This document shows, piece after piece, positions 29,901 through 38,481 of a stretch of 64,000 bases of DNA. The DNA is taken from positions 186,001 through 250,000 of the forward strand of contig JANQGH010000098.1 in assembly GCA_028277405.1 (NCBI GenBank), given 5' to 3'. The translations under genes were made by a program, and so were the position numbers. Each line of letters opens with the position of its first letter. Positions within the stretch are counted from its first letter, which is position 1. This stretch comes from Alphaproteobacteria bacterium (GTDB taxonomy: Bacteria; Pseudomonadota; Alphaproteobacteria; DSM-16000; Inquilinaceae). The notes beneath the pieces were generated by a model that saw only the letters and a list, made by a program, of their open reading frames with translations, was not told where the DNA came from and searched no databases.

Positions 29901-29978
29901 GTCTAGCGCCTCGTCGAGATCGAGGATCCAATAATAGTTCGCATTCCTAAGGTAGTCGGTCCAGCGCTTCTCACTCAT
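26931..29978 (-). CDS. zinc-ribbon and FN3-repeat scaffold protein
   Basis: A 1015-residue cytosolic protein of unknown function. Residues 1-110 (MSEKRWTDYLRNANYYWILDLDEA) vaguely resemble a J-domain start but lack HPD. Residues 110-320 are helical. Two consecutive zinc ribbons use C329/C332/C343/C346 and C354/C357/C368/C371. Residues 380-520 form TPR-like or coiled helices. Then come about four fibronectin-III-like beta units near 527-620, 622-712, 716-800 and 819-900, with recurring VVLTWKRP/VVRLSWRLP/GVLRWSAA/AELSWRWP strands. The start overlaps the Hsp70-vWA stop (ATGA). It probably acts as an adaptor between the chaperones and a target. Confidence 0.85.
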   Translation of the reverse strand: MSEKRWTDYLRNANYYWILDLDEALDPVADNARLAEKIDAADPAKVQGARAALLKALKEKMATDLKAALSAPAGTPSVWERFRADYATTLKKRPSAQRRGANTILDVLGEAEIDRNLAKAVVAELGDEGIFEEVARARKIAVVDKRRVEISRDFAAACKSARSAVNALLPYLKAHGADDIYQLLTATTGMALSADSTDAEVLGAIAVLKDARKTAVGKIETRGLPINEIRIALNPIFKAGDTGNERSRGLFDDILKLEMALPFLAALRLFGRLNKIDTVRRDQVERLAARAAAATGLAPDRVLELIKGLLDADRVQLGKWGLSGHFRSCGACGAINVASDTNCAACKSELYVVCANCDARFDDEAEACPTCGTTKTDGEAGRSALARAARALERDDMDHALRTIGEAGRLVPRSQTLADLNAQLARRRSNTKAEETRLTTLVKRERKMCEALKALSKLSGGFNRSLANELRHQIEQSIAKADEKVASARKQLALGESEAAERHLRAALDLVADHESGMDLLARLPPPPPIEVKARCRDATVVLTWKRPATAPEGLVFVAVRSIGARARSVGEGEAVGQTTALSHTDPDPPFGVPLYYSVLSRRRDVDSLQPAHANEVLVLAAVTDLKARADGAVVRLSWRLPPGARSAEIHRLDPEVQKWRAADTKALAHAHDRYADDGARKGRTYRYHVTACYLLPDGSMHRASPQSVLARVVEPPSTVANFHLARKEGVLRWSAATRPDEEDQVLVFPRGAAPPAVHALIDEGDLCRLDPKPAILSSAQKAQLPIAKLPFGRHRLVVCRTSDGQCRIGPSLDMDHVTPPEDVTLELLENGAELSWRWPKGCRMARLRLSVGGQLSEEIVKADQGERTASRYFEARPPAEISASVTALIDRSGPESLPVTRTGEMVRRNRLSYEVKERRSGLFGAGGRETILEVCFDHAENLPKFEIRFHHEHKPAAGEGECLKIVETRRGVTDRHEEEITTEIGRRKGFIGIVLSDPALRQRIDIIPINPRVP

Positions 29979-32065
29979 CGCAAGATCAGCCCCGATCGTC
30001 TTGATACGACTTGCGCGATCGACCCAAACGTGGCGACAAGGTCGCGCTGATCGACCTTAAGCGACAGCTCATCTGCACTGGAGATATCGTTAAGAAACCC
30101 CTCGTCGGCGGAGCCAAAGCCTATCGCCACGATCTCGATGCCGTCACTGTGGCAACGCCGTGCGCGACCGACCGCCTTGTCTTGATTGTCCCAGATCCCG
30201 TCGGCCAAAACCACCGCCGTGCGCGCGCCGACCGTGCCGCCTAGACATCTGTAGATGTCGTCAAAAGGATCGGCCTGATTGCCGTAACCTGTATTCCCGG
30301 CACCTGTTTCGATCGTTCTGATCACGCGCGCGACCTCGTCATGGTCATGCGTCGGCGGCAGCAAGATCACGCTTCTGTTCGCGACGACACCGATCCCGAT
30401 AGCAACCTGGTTCGGATCAAAACTCTCGAGGAAGCGGCGCGCAGCAGCGCGGGCATCGTCGATCGGTGGTCCCGTCATCGAGCCCGAGACATCAAACACC
30501 ATGAGGATGGAGGCAGGCTCCGCCGAACTCCGTGCGGGCGGCTGGGCATCAAAGCGAGCGAGCGCGGCCTCGTCCAGGTCCTGTCGCTCCATCTCCACCC
30601 AGTCTGTTCTCCCGACCAACCGGGCACGGGCACGGCCGATCCCGCTGGCGTCGTAATTGTAAGAGATCTCGATTTCGCAGGGTTTTCCGTCGGGAGCCCC
30701 AGGCAAATCATCGAGCGTAAATAGACCCAGAAACCCAACGTCATCGGGACCGGTGCCCTCGCCCTGGGTGACGAACGCTTCAAGCTGGCGCGTCTCGCCG
30801 ATCCGGAAGACGTGTCGATAGGGCTTGATGCCTTCGGCCGGCAGCGTCGCGCCGCGCGGGATCATGACCTCGTTCACGTAAGCATCGCCGTCTTCAGACA
30901 CCGCGATGATGCCGAGACTGAAGTTGGCTATGTCCGAGATCGCCGCAATTCCGCTACGATCGGCAATGTCGGGCGGCGCAGCCACCAGTCCAACCATCCC
31001 TTCGGCGTCGAGATCAATGTGGTCGGCAAGGAGCGCAGCGCCAAGCGCCACAGCCTCGTCGGGATTGGCGGTTTTGCGCGGCGGCCGGCCGAACATCTTT
31101 GTCAACGCAGTCTCGATCATCGGCATCCGGGTCGAGCCGCCGACGAGCAGGACGTCGTCGATCCCATCCGGTTCGGTGCCGATTACGTCCAGAACCTCCT
31201 CCACAAGCTCAAGCGTGGCATCAACCAGCCCAACAGAGGCTGCCTCGAACTCCTCCCGGGTTATCTCGCAAAACACCGACTGGCCGTCATGGCTGAATGA
31301 AACCTGCGCCCGCGGCATCGTACTAAGCCGGATCTTGGCGGCCTCCGCCTCGCGCCGCATCGCCAGTTGCAGCGATGGCACTTCCAGGGCGCCGGGATCC
31401 AGCACGTCGGCGGCACGTTCGGCGATCAACCCCATAAGCACGGCATCCCAGTCCGCGCCGCCGCGGAACGGATCGCCCCGCGTGTCGATGATGGTGCTGA
31501 GATCGCCGCCTGTCAGGACAGAGACGTCGAAGGTGCCGCCGCCGAGATCGAAGACCAGCACGCGCCCGCTTTCATCCGGGAACTCGGCTTTGAAGGCGAT
31601 CGCCGCGGCCGTTGGTTCGTTGATCAGCTGCATGCAGTCGAGCCCGGCCATTTCGGCCGCGCGCAACGTCGCCCGGCGCTGCTCGTCCCGGAAATAGGCC
31701 GGGACGGATATGACCGCGCGCGCCGCCCGCCCGCCAAGTGACTTGGCTGCATCCGCGGCGAGGCTCGACAAGACCAGCGCGCTGAGGTCCTCGGGCGTGT
31801 AGTCGCGCCCGCCGATACTGACAAACGGCGTGCTCTGACCCATCGCCCGCTTAAACAATGCTGCACCTGGACGGAACCCGAAGCCGTAGGTCTGGACGGC
31901 CGCCCGGCCCACTACCGGCGTTTCGGTGGCGTCGAAAGCAATGACCGAGGGCGTGATCGTCTCGCCCACGGCGTTGCGGATTATCTCGGCCGCGCCGGGG
32001 TATCGGCAATAGGCGACGACCGAGTTTGTCGTGCCGAGATCGATGCCCACGGGCGGCAGCGGCAT
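29975..32065 (-). CDS. Hsp70 ATPase fused to vWA domain
   Basis: A 696-residue fusion. The Hsp70 nucleotide-binding domain spans about 1-360: VGIDLGTTNSVVAY (7-20), VFDLGGGTFDVSVL (171-184), VLLVGGSTRMPM (305-316). A short substrate-binding-like beta part follows (about 375-480). From about 517 a von Willebrand A domain has the MIDAS motif DVSGSM at 525-530, a threonine-containing NTGYGNQADPFDDIY loop and VVLADGIWDN. The helical lid of DnaK is absent; the vWA takes its place. Start ATG 32065 is 4 bases after the upstream Hsp70 stop; a longer reading would overlap that gene. Confidence 0.92.
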   Translation of the reverse strand: MPLPPVGIDLGTTNSVVAYCRYPGAAEIIRNAVGETITPSVIAFDATETPVVGRAAVQTYGFGFRPGAALFKRAMGQSTPFVSIGGRDYTPEDLSALVLSSLAADAAKSLGGRAARAVISVPAYFRDEQRRATLRAAEMAGLDCMQLINEPTAAAIAFKAEFPDESGRVLVFDLGGGTFDVSVLTGGDLSTIIDTRGDPFRGGADWDAVLMGLIAERAADVLDPGALEVPSLQLAMRREAEAAKIRLSTMPRAQVSFSHDGQSVFCEITREEFEAASVGLVDATLELVEEVLDVIGTEPDGIDDVLLVGGSTRMPMIETALTKMFGRPPRKTANPDEAVALGAALLADHIDLDAEGMVGLVAAPPDIADRSGIAAISDIANFSLGIIAVSEDGDAYVNEVMIPRGATLPAEGIKPYRHVFRIGETRQLEAFVTQGEGTGPDDVGFLGLFTLDDLPGAPDGKPCEIEISYNYDASGIGRARARLVGRTDWVEMERQDLDEAALARFDAQPPARSSAEPASILMVFDVSGSMTGPPIDDARAAARRFLESFDPNQVAIGIGVVANRSVILLPPTHDHDEVARVIRTIETGAGNTGYGNQADPFDDIYRCLGGTVGARTAVVLADGIWDNQDKAVGRARRCHSDGIEIVAIGFGSADEGFLNDISSADELSLKVDQRDLVATFGSIAQVVSRRSGLILR

Positions 32066-32069
32066 ATCC

Positions 32070-33821
32070 TCAATCCTCGGCGTGGCCCTGCTGCGCGTAT
32101 TTCTGATCGAGTTCTTCGCGCTTGCGGGCAATGTCCTCGTCGGACAGTGGCGCGATTTTGCTCACGAACTGACCGGTGACCTCCTTGCCGCCCACGTCGT
32201 CGCGACCGTGGACGCGCACCAGACCCGTATCGGTGAGCTCGACCGTTACCGTGATCGGAGACCCCGCAGGCAGCCCAGGCTGCATGTCCAGCCACGCTTC
32301 CCCGATCACTTCGTCGGGATCGTGCGGCACCGGCGGATCGTCAGGGCCAAGATCGCGCTCGTTCTCGACACAGGCGATGCGAACCCTCCTCTGATCGTCG
32401 GTACGGGTCCCGAAGTCACCAGTATGCTTTGCGGGCACCGCATCCTGTGCACGAATCATGTTGGTGACGCCTAGTTCATCGCTATTCCGCAAGTAGTGCA
32501 CAATCCCAAAGCTCTTGGGCGTGATGTGGATAATCCGGCGGCTGACAATGTCCTTGATCGTTTCCGGCGCCATGCCCAATTCACCGGACGCCGCCTGCAA
32601 TACGTCTTCTTTCTCGTCATCCGAGAGATCGTCGAAAACTTCACTATCCGTCAGACGGCTGGAAATGTCGGAAAACCGAGCCTCCATATTCACGTATTCG
32701 CGAATCCATTCTTTCACTTGAAGTTCCTGGGCGTAGATCGCCGCCCCCATCGCCACCGCAAAGTGTGGGTTGTCCTGCAGGATCTCCATTTCTGGGCCAA
32801 AACGATTAGTCAGCCGCTCGCGCACCTGAGGCATCAGCGTAGAACTGCCGACCAGCAAAACCTTGTCGATCACAGTGCCAGGATGATTGCGCTCAGCAAC
32901 TTCGATCGACTGGTCAACGAGCGCGATCGTGTTTTCCAAAAGCCCGGAGGTCAGTTCGTCAAACCTGTCTCGGTCTATCGTCAACTGGTAGGGATTGCCG
33001 CGGAATGAGACGGATGCAATCTGGTTTTTGATGTCACTGAGCCGTCGCTTCGTCGCCTCGGCTTCCAGCCGAAGCTGGGCATTACATTCGGGATCATTCC
33101 AAACCTCTTCGAAATCAACCTCTGCCGTCATGGAGATCGACTCGGCCCATTCGCGGGCTAGAGCCTCATCCCAACGATACCCGCCCAGATTGTGGTCGCC
33201 CTTGACGGCGAGCGTTTCGCGGTCTCTGCCTTCGAGCCGCATGACGGTGACGTCGAATGTGCCGCCACCGAGATCGTAAACGAGAATCGTCTGCGTGTTT
33301 TCCTCGTCCTCGTGTACGCGGTAGTGAAGAGCCGCAGCCATTGGTTCGGGCAGGACATCGTGGACGTTTAGACCCGCCTGTTGTCCTGCCTTCTTGGTGC
33401 GTGTCTTCTCGTTGGACCCAAAATAGGCGGGGACGGTGATGACCACGTCGGTCACGGGCTCACCAATCCTAGCGGAGGCCTGGGCGGCGACGTGTTTCAG
33501 GATCAATGCCGAGAAGTCCACCGGCGTGTACTCCGCGCCATCGATGGTTCGCGTCTCCCAAAGGCCGTCGGGCATGTTGCGCTTCATGACCTGCATCACG
33601 CGCTCGGGCTCGAACTGGGCCATACCCTTCGCGCTGATGCCCACGGCCTCGATCACTTTGCCGTCGTCGTCGGGTTCCGGCACGTAAACAACCGACGGTA
33701 CAAGCGGCTGCCCGTCATCGGAGCGACTGTCGATCATGACCGCTTGGCCGTACTGGTCGAGATGGCTGACGCCGGAATAGGTGGTACCGAGGTCGATCCC
33801 GAAGATCTTCTTGACGGTCAT
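32070..33821 (-). CDS. Hsp70-family chaperone (DnaK-like)
   Basis: A 583-residue Hsp70. ATPase motifs: KIFGIDLGTTYSGVSHLDQ (5-23), VYDLGGGTFDVTVMRLEG (181-198) and KVLLVGSSTLMPQVRERL near 340. A beta substrate-binding part of about 100 residues follows (ending at PLSDEDIARKREELD), but no long lid. It diverges from housekeeping DnaK, for example in the acidic EDEEN insert near residue 171. It overlaps the GrpE-like gene (ATGA), so exchange factor and chaperone are co-translated. No DnaJ gene is visible in the window. Confidence 0.93.
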   Translation of the reverse strand: MTVKKIFGIDLGTTYSGVSHLDQYGQAVMIDSRSDDGQPLVPSVVYVPEPDDDGKVIEAVGISAKGMAQFEPERVMQVMKRNMPDGLWETRTIDGAEYTPVDFSALILKHVAAQASARIGEPVTDVVITVPAYFGSNEKTRTKKAGQQAGLNVHDVLPEPMAAALHYRVHEDEENTQTILVYDLGGGTFDVTVMRLEGRDRETLAVKGDHNLGGYRWDEALAREWAESISMTAEVDFEEVWNDPECNAQLRLEAEATKRRLSDIKNQIASVSFRGNPYQLTIDRDRFDELTSGLLENTIALVDQSIEVAERNHPGTVIDKVLLVGSSTLMPQVRERLTNRFGPEMEILQDNPHFAVAMGAAIYAQELQVKEWIREYVNMEARFSDISSRLTDSEVFDDLSDDEKEDVLQAASGELGMAPETIKDIVSRRIIHITPKSFGIVHYLRNSDELGVTNMIRAQDAVPAKHTGDFGTRTDDQRRVRIACVENERDLGPDDPPVPHDPDEVIGEAWLDMQPGLPAGSPITVTVELTDTGLVRVHGRDDVGGKEVTGQFVSKIAPLSDEDIARKREELDQKYAQQGHAED

Positions 33822-34573
33822 TGATCCTTCTCCTCAGGCTGTGCGTTGGTGTAACGGTAGACGGCGACCTTTTCACGGAACAGCTGACGGTCACCAAAAG
33901 CGAATCCGGGCTGAACCACTTCTGCGACGGTTTGGTCGAGAGCCGAATCGTCGGTGGCGCGAACATCGACGATCTCCTGGCTGTCTGGAGCAAAGATCAC
34001 CGCTGTCTCGGGCTGGGTGGCCGGCATCTCGATCAGACCACTGTCCTGCAAAGCATTCGAAAGAGTGATGCGGTGCGCGATCAGGAGATCGACGGTGTCG
34101 GCGTTGTTGTCCTGAAGCCGTGCAATGCTGGCGTCGATGTTGCCAAGTAGTCGGACAAGGCCCGCGAAGGCGGGGCGCATCAGGTCGAGCAGCGCGTCGT
34201 CGCGCTTTTTCGTCAATTCGCGATGCAATTCGGCGTTGATGTCCGTAACGCGCCTGGATTGTGTAGCCAGCACATTGAGGCGTTGCGCCATGTGCTCCAG
34301 GCGCTCTTCCATTAGATCAAAGCGCTCGCCCAGCAGGGAATCCTCGATACCGTTCTGGGTGGCATCCGTCGACAGGGCGTCCTCGACGCGTTCGTGATCC
34401 TGCTCGGGGCCGTCAGGTGGCGGCGCTGCCGCTTGAAGGTCATCAGTTCCGTTATCTGGGTCTTGAGGGGAAGTGGGCGGCTCCGCCACGGCGCCGTCGT
34501 CGGGCCGTACCGTGGCGGCGCCCGGTTCCTCGGCGGGTCCGGTGAGCTCCGCCTCGTGTTTCTGCGTCGACAT
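33818..34573 (-). CDS. GrpE-like nucleotide exchange factor
   Basis: A 251-residue protein with an acidic, disordered N-terminus (about 1-90). A coiled-coil region follows (about 95-150, MEERLEHMAQRLNVLATQSRRV, ELHRELTKKRDDALLDLMRPAF) and then a small beta head ending in VQPGFAFGDRQLFREKVAVYRY. The helix-then-DLMRPAFAGLVRLLGNID arrangement and the beta wing before AxVxV recall GrpE, and the gene is directly coupled to an Hsp70. The assignment rests on context as much as sequence. Start MSTQKHEAEL follows an AGGAGGGGAC ribosome site. Confidence 0.72.
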   Translation of the reverse strand: MSTQKHEAELTGPAEEPGAATVRPDDGAVAEPPTSPQDPDNGTDDLQAAAPPPDGPEQDHERVEDALSTDATQNGIEDSLLGERFDLMEERLEHMAQRLNVLATQSRRVTDINAELHRELTKKRDDALLDLMRPAFAGLVRLLGNIDASIARLQDNNADTVDLLIAHRITLSNALQDSGLIEMPATQPETAVIFAPDSQEIVDVRATDDSALDQTVAEVVQPGFAFGDRQLFREKVAVYRYTNAQPEEKDQ

Positions 34574-34592
34574 GTTGTCCCCTCCTCTCGGT

Positions 34593-36176
34593 CTAGGCGC
34601 GGCGAAGCCGTAGCGATGATCGTTCCTCGGCCGTGGCCTGGGCGTGGTCCATGATGTCGTTTGCAAGCCAGCCGAACCGGTCGTCTGCACCTTCTCGTCC
34701 TGCCTCGACGCCGGAGGCATGCATCATTCGAATGTCGTCGAAATTCGCTTCCAACAATCGCAGCAGTTCTCCGCCGCCATACCGGTCTATGAAGATGCGT
34801 ATCTGGGCTGGTGAGCCTATCGCATGGCGATCGAGGACCAGATCACTCTTCGTTAGGACGACCGCCAGGGGTGTCGTGAAACGGCCACGGCGACGTTTCG
34901 CACCATGGGATTGCAGAAGCTCCAGCAGGCCGGAGGCGACGGCCAGCGGTCGAGTTTCGCTGGGCGATGCATTGCCAAGCGTATCCTCGCTGAGGGTCTT
35001 TTCGGCTTCCACCCGGAACGCGCCAAGGCTGAGCGGATCGAGCGTGAACACGATGTAATCGGAACTGTCGAAGTAGGTGTGCGACGCAGCCAGCCGACTG
35101 CTGGAGAACATCTCGCCCGAGGTGTCGAAGATATAGAGCGCGCGACGAGTGCCGTTCGGCTCGTTGTACAGTAACGTGGTGGCACGCTGCCGTTCGGTTG
35201 CGGTTTTGGGCGGACAAATGCCGCGGTCTAAATCGCTGATCCAGCCTTCGATGCGCCGACGCTGGATCGGGTCCTCCAGCCGAATCTTGAGGCTGCGGAA
35301 ATCCGGGTTCCGGAACAGGTGTCGCAGCAGACCGACCAATACGGTACTCTTGCCGCTATCTGGTCCCCCGGCCAGGGCAATGTGCACAGCCGCCGCGCCA
35401 ATCAAGTCGCGGTTTATTGCGTGCCCATTGAGCACGCAATAAGCCGCCATCTTGTGACCGCGTCCGGTCAAGACATGGGCCGGGATGCGCCCGCCGCAGA
35501 CGCAGGTATGCCATAGGGCCCCGGCACGGTTCGGCCGAAGATGTCGGTGGCGTCGCGGCCGTCCCGGGCAAGCGGGACAATCATAGTGCAGATGAAAGCT
35601 TTTATGATGGCATTCCGGGCAGTGGGCGAACAGCCCCCTCAGCGACATGTATCCCAAGTCCACGAGTGCCAGAGTTCCGAAGGTCGTGGCGAGAACGAGC
35701 GCCGCGACCAGCCCCGCGAACCCTAAGAGTGCGGCGACCAAGACCGAGGTGAGAAGCCCAAAACTGACCGTGAAGAGCCAGTTGACCCGATAGAACTGAC
35801 GTTCGGGCCAGTTCGTCGCGTCGGCTATGTTGGAAGCGGCATCCCGGACCCTTCCGACTGCGCGGCGTAAGCAGGAAACGAAGAATTCATGTATGTCGTC
35901 GCGGGCCGCCGGTGCGAAGAAGTAGCCCATCCTGGCCTCTTCGGCAAACAGGTCGGGTGCAGCGGCGAGCCGCGCGCTTTGGATTTCGCGGAACGTACGG
36001 CTCAGGTCCCGAACGACGAGCACCGACGTGTATGCGAATGCTGCAACGACAAGGAGGATTAGGCCGACCCCGATGATGGGGAATACCACCTCCACAAGGA
36101 ACGGCCAGACGTAGGTTACAAAGACCCATCCGATGCCATAGATGATCAGAATAGCGAACGGGATGGCTGGATGCAT
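34593..36176 (-). CDS. membrane-anchored P-loop GTPase
   Basis: A 527-residue inner-membrane GTPase. Two N-terminal membrane segments (about 5-27 and 30-55) and two more near 131-175 flank a cytosolic stretch. A zinc-finger-like patch (C186, C189, C200, C203, C225, C227) comes next. The GTPase domain begins about 262: P-loop GGPDSGKST (270-278), G3 DTSGE (351-355), G4 TKSD (442-445). This matches the TRAFAC 'double-GTPase' type of bacterial conflict systems as I recall it. It starts on the last base of the GAP1-like stop (TGATG). Confidence 0.85.
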   Translation of the reverse strand: MHPAIPFAILIIYGIGWVFVTYVWPFLVEVVFPIIGVGLILLVVAAFAYTSVLVVRDLSRTFREIQSARLAAAPDLFAEEARMGYFFAPAARDDIHEFFVSCLRRAVGRVRDAASNIADATNWPERQFYRVNWLFTVSFGLLTSVLVAALLGFAGLVAALVLATTFGTLALVDLGYMSLRGLFAHCPECHHKSFHLHYDCPACPGRPRRHRHLRPNRAGALWHTCVCGGRIPAHVLTGRGHKMAAYCVLNGHAINRDLIGAAAVHIALAGGPDSGKSTVLVGLLRHLFRNPDFRSLKIRLEDPIQRRRIEGWISDLDRGICPPKTATERQRATTLLYNEPNGTRRALYIFDTSGEMFSSSRLAASHTYFDSSDYIVFTLDPLSLGAFRVEAEKTLSEDTLGNASPSETRPLAVASGLLELLQSHGAKRRRGRFTTPLAVVLTKSDLVLDRHAIGSPAQIRIFIDRYGGGELLRLLEANFDDIRMMHASGVEAGREGADDRFGWLANDIMDHAQATAEERSSLRLRRA

Positions 36177-38479
36177 CAGCCGCCTCCGTTCCGTCGAGAA
36201 AACAGGCCACTCAGCGCGGTTCCGATGGACGAGGCGACGGAACGAAGCCTGCGCGCTCGGCGGCGTTCGAGCGCCTCGAACATGGGCGATGTTCCGTGGC
36301 GTGACCGAAGCTCGTCAAATTGGTCGTCCCGCACTCTCACGCAGACCTTAAGGGCCACGGCCTCGCAGACTAGGGACCAATCATCGTTCGCCTGGCTCCC
36401 AGGCCTGGTCGCGCCATAGGCGATCAGTGCGTCATCCAGGTGATCCGCTGTCGACTGATGGCTGGTGTCTCGCATGAAGTGCGCCGAGGCGGCAGCCACG
36501 AAATGCGTGCGGATATCGGCGCGCCAAAGCGCCGCAACATCGGACGCCGCGGCGGCGAGTGATGCCGACGAAATCCCGCTCAATGCGGTATCGAAGAACG
36601 CAGTGTAAATCGCGCTGTCCGTTGATCGTAGCACCTTGGCCAGATGGCTCGGATGTTCGCGCAGCGCGGTGGCGCGCGGCGGACTTGCGGAGGCCGCCAG
36701 GGCCAGCGCGTTTGGTGCCACGCCGACATCGTCGCCCAGCCTCTGCACGATCTCGAGAATGTTTGCTGCTGTCCCGCCGCGATGCCGGGGCGCGACTTCA
36801 GGCAAGCCACGTTCGAGAGTTTCGACGACAGCCAGGACGCGCGCGGCGTCCAACTCGTCCAGCGCTGCTATGTCGAACTCTGCAACGGTGCCAGCAACGC
36901 CTGGCGCGTCGGTGGGTTGCGCCGCACGCAGCTCGCACACGCGCAGTCGAAGACTCGCTATCAGCCGGTCGGCCTGACCGGGAAGTGCTTCGCGCAGACC
37001 GGTCGTAACCGCGTCCAGCCAAGCGAGCCCCTCTCGGTCTGCCGCCCGCAAAAGCAGTGCTGATGTCAGCGCCAATTGCCCGGCAGAACCGGCCTGTTGT
37101 CTTGCCAGGTGCAGCAGTAGCGCGGCATTGCCTTCAGGCACGACATCCAGGATGGCGGCGACAAGCCCGTCGTTTGGGGCGTCGGAATCGATCCTGTCGC
37201 GGGCTGCGGCTAAGACCCACTCCAGAACGCAGGCCACATCATGGCCGTCGGCAACGGCGCGGGCCATGGCCCGGCTAAGGGGGCGCGGATCTGCGTCCGA
37301 AGAAAATGCGGCGTGGATCTCCGGGGAGGAGCCAGCCCAGCCGATAAGCTCTTGCAGAACGACATCGCTGCCCGACCATTCGGACAGGGCCGATGCCTCC
37401 TGTCCGGCCGCGATCAGAAGGCCGATATTACCCGCCTCGGCCCCGCGTAGCGCGCCGAAGCCGTCGCGGAAGGTTTTCGTCGCCGCCGAAACGAGCTTCG
37501 CATCGGGGGCGTGGTCGCGCATTATGCCCAACATGCGGCGCACCGGCGCCGGTTCCCCCGGTGCAGCTTCGTCGACTTCGCGCAGCAACCCCAGCCCTTT
37601 CGATACAGGCTCGGATGTCTCGGCGTCGTGGACAAGTAAGAAACGGGTCCAGAACGTTTCGGGGTCCCGCACCGCCTCGGCGCCAGCCCAGCTATACAGC
37701 GCGTCATGCGGCGGGGCATCCAGCCGCAGGTAGGCATTCACATCATCTTGCAGCTGTGTCGCGCCGCTGGTGGCCATGATGTCGTACCCTGCGCCAGCAT
37801 CGAACTCAAAGCTCGACCAGCGCAGACGGCACCGCAGCGGTTCCGGAAGCGCGGCAGCGATTTCGGCAAACTGGTCCAGGGCGACGTCGGGATCGGTACC
37901 AGGCAGGAGCAGCGAGCCATCGCCGTCGAGACGGGCTAGGGCCGCGGCAATCGCTGCGGCCCGATCGGATTCGGCCAGCGCCAACGAATCCGCCGGGGCG
38001 GTGGCCGCTACGTTCACGTCGGGCATGAACAGCGCCCGGCCAGTCGCAATCTCCTCTGCCGTCAGGTCCGTCCGCCAAGTCATGTTGCGCGCGATACTGA
38101 TGAGCGCCGCTGAGTCGGCGCCCCAATCGCCCGGCACGGCAAGCGCGTGGGCCATGAAGTTGCCCCACTTCCCCCGAGCCCCATCGGCCAGGTAGACCTG
38201 TCCGACGTAGCGCGTACAGATCACCAAACCGAAACCGCCCGGTGCATTTGGTATGATCCGCGTCGTTACCGGACAGTGGGTCTTGATTTCCTCGGGGCTG
38301 GGCTGCGAGGGGACTCCGAGCGGCGGCGTGTAGCCGATGTGTCCGGCGAGGAAAGCCGTCAGCTCCGGATCGACCCCGCCCTCTGGCAGGCCAACGAACT
38401 GGAACCCGGCTCGGTCCTCGTGTCCGAACGGGGCGGCGGTATAAAGGAATGACTTTGCACGCACCGGGGTTTCGGCCAT
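36176..38479 (-). CDS. GTPase-associated protein 1 (GAP1)-like
   Basis: A 767-residue soluble protein. The N-terminal about 150 residues fit the GAP1-N domain: KSFLYTAAPFGHEDRAGFQFV, then PGGFGLVICTRYVGQVYLADGARGKWGNFMAHALAVPGDW, the typical strand plus R-x-GN-x-x-HAL block. The remainder is helical, alanine-rich and repeat-like, consistent with the GAP1 middle and C-terminal parts. GAP1 proteins occur beside GTPases like the two flanking this gene, and are thought to regulate or be regulated by them. Start ATG 38479 lies 2 bases after the upstream stop. Confidence 0.82.
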   Translation of the reverse strand: MAETPVRAKSFLYTAAPFGHEDRAGFQFVGLPEGGVDPELTAFLAGHIGYTPPLGVPSQPSPEEIKTHCPVTTRIIPNAPGGFGLVICTRYVGQVYLADGARGKWGNFMAHALAVPGDWGADSAALISIARNMTWRTDLTAEEIATGRALFMPDVNVAATAPADSLALAESDRAAAIAAALARLDGDGSLLLPGTDPDVALDQFAEIAAALPEPLRCRLRWSSFEFDAGAGYDIMATSGATQLQDDVNAYLRLDAPPHDALYSWAGAEAVRDPETFWTRFLLVHDAETSEPVSKGLGLLREVDEAAPGEPAPVRRMLGIMRDHAPDAKLVSAATKTFRDGFGALRGAEAGNIGLLIAAGQEASALSEWSGSDVVLQELIGWAGSSPEIHAAFSSDADPRPLSRAMARAVADGHDVACVLEWVLAAARDRIDSDAPNDGLVAAILDVVPEGNAALLLHLARQQAGSAGQLALTSALLLRAADREGLAWLDAVTTGLREALPGQADRLIASLRLRVCELRAAQPTDAPGVAGTVAEFDIAALDELDAARVLAVVETLERGLPEVAPRHRGGTAANILEIVQRLGDDVGVAPNALALAASASPPRATALREHPSHLAKVLRSTDSAIYTAFFDTALSGISSASLAAAASDVAALWRADIRTHFVAAASAHFMRDTSHQSTADHLDDALIAYGATRPGSQANDDWSLVCEAVALKVCVRVRDDQFDELRSRHGTSPMFEALERRRARRLRSVASSIGTALSGLFSRRNGGG

Positions 38480-38481
38480 GC

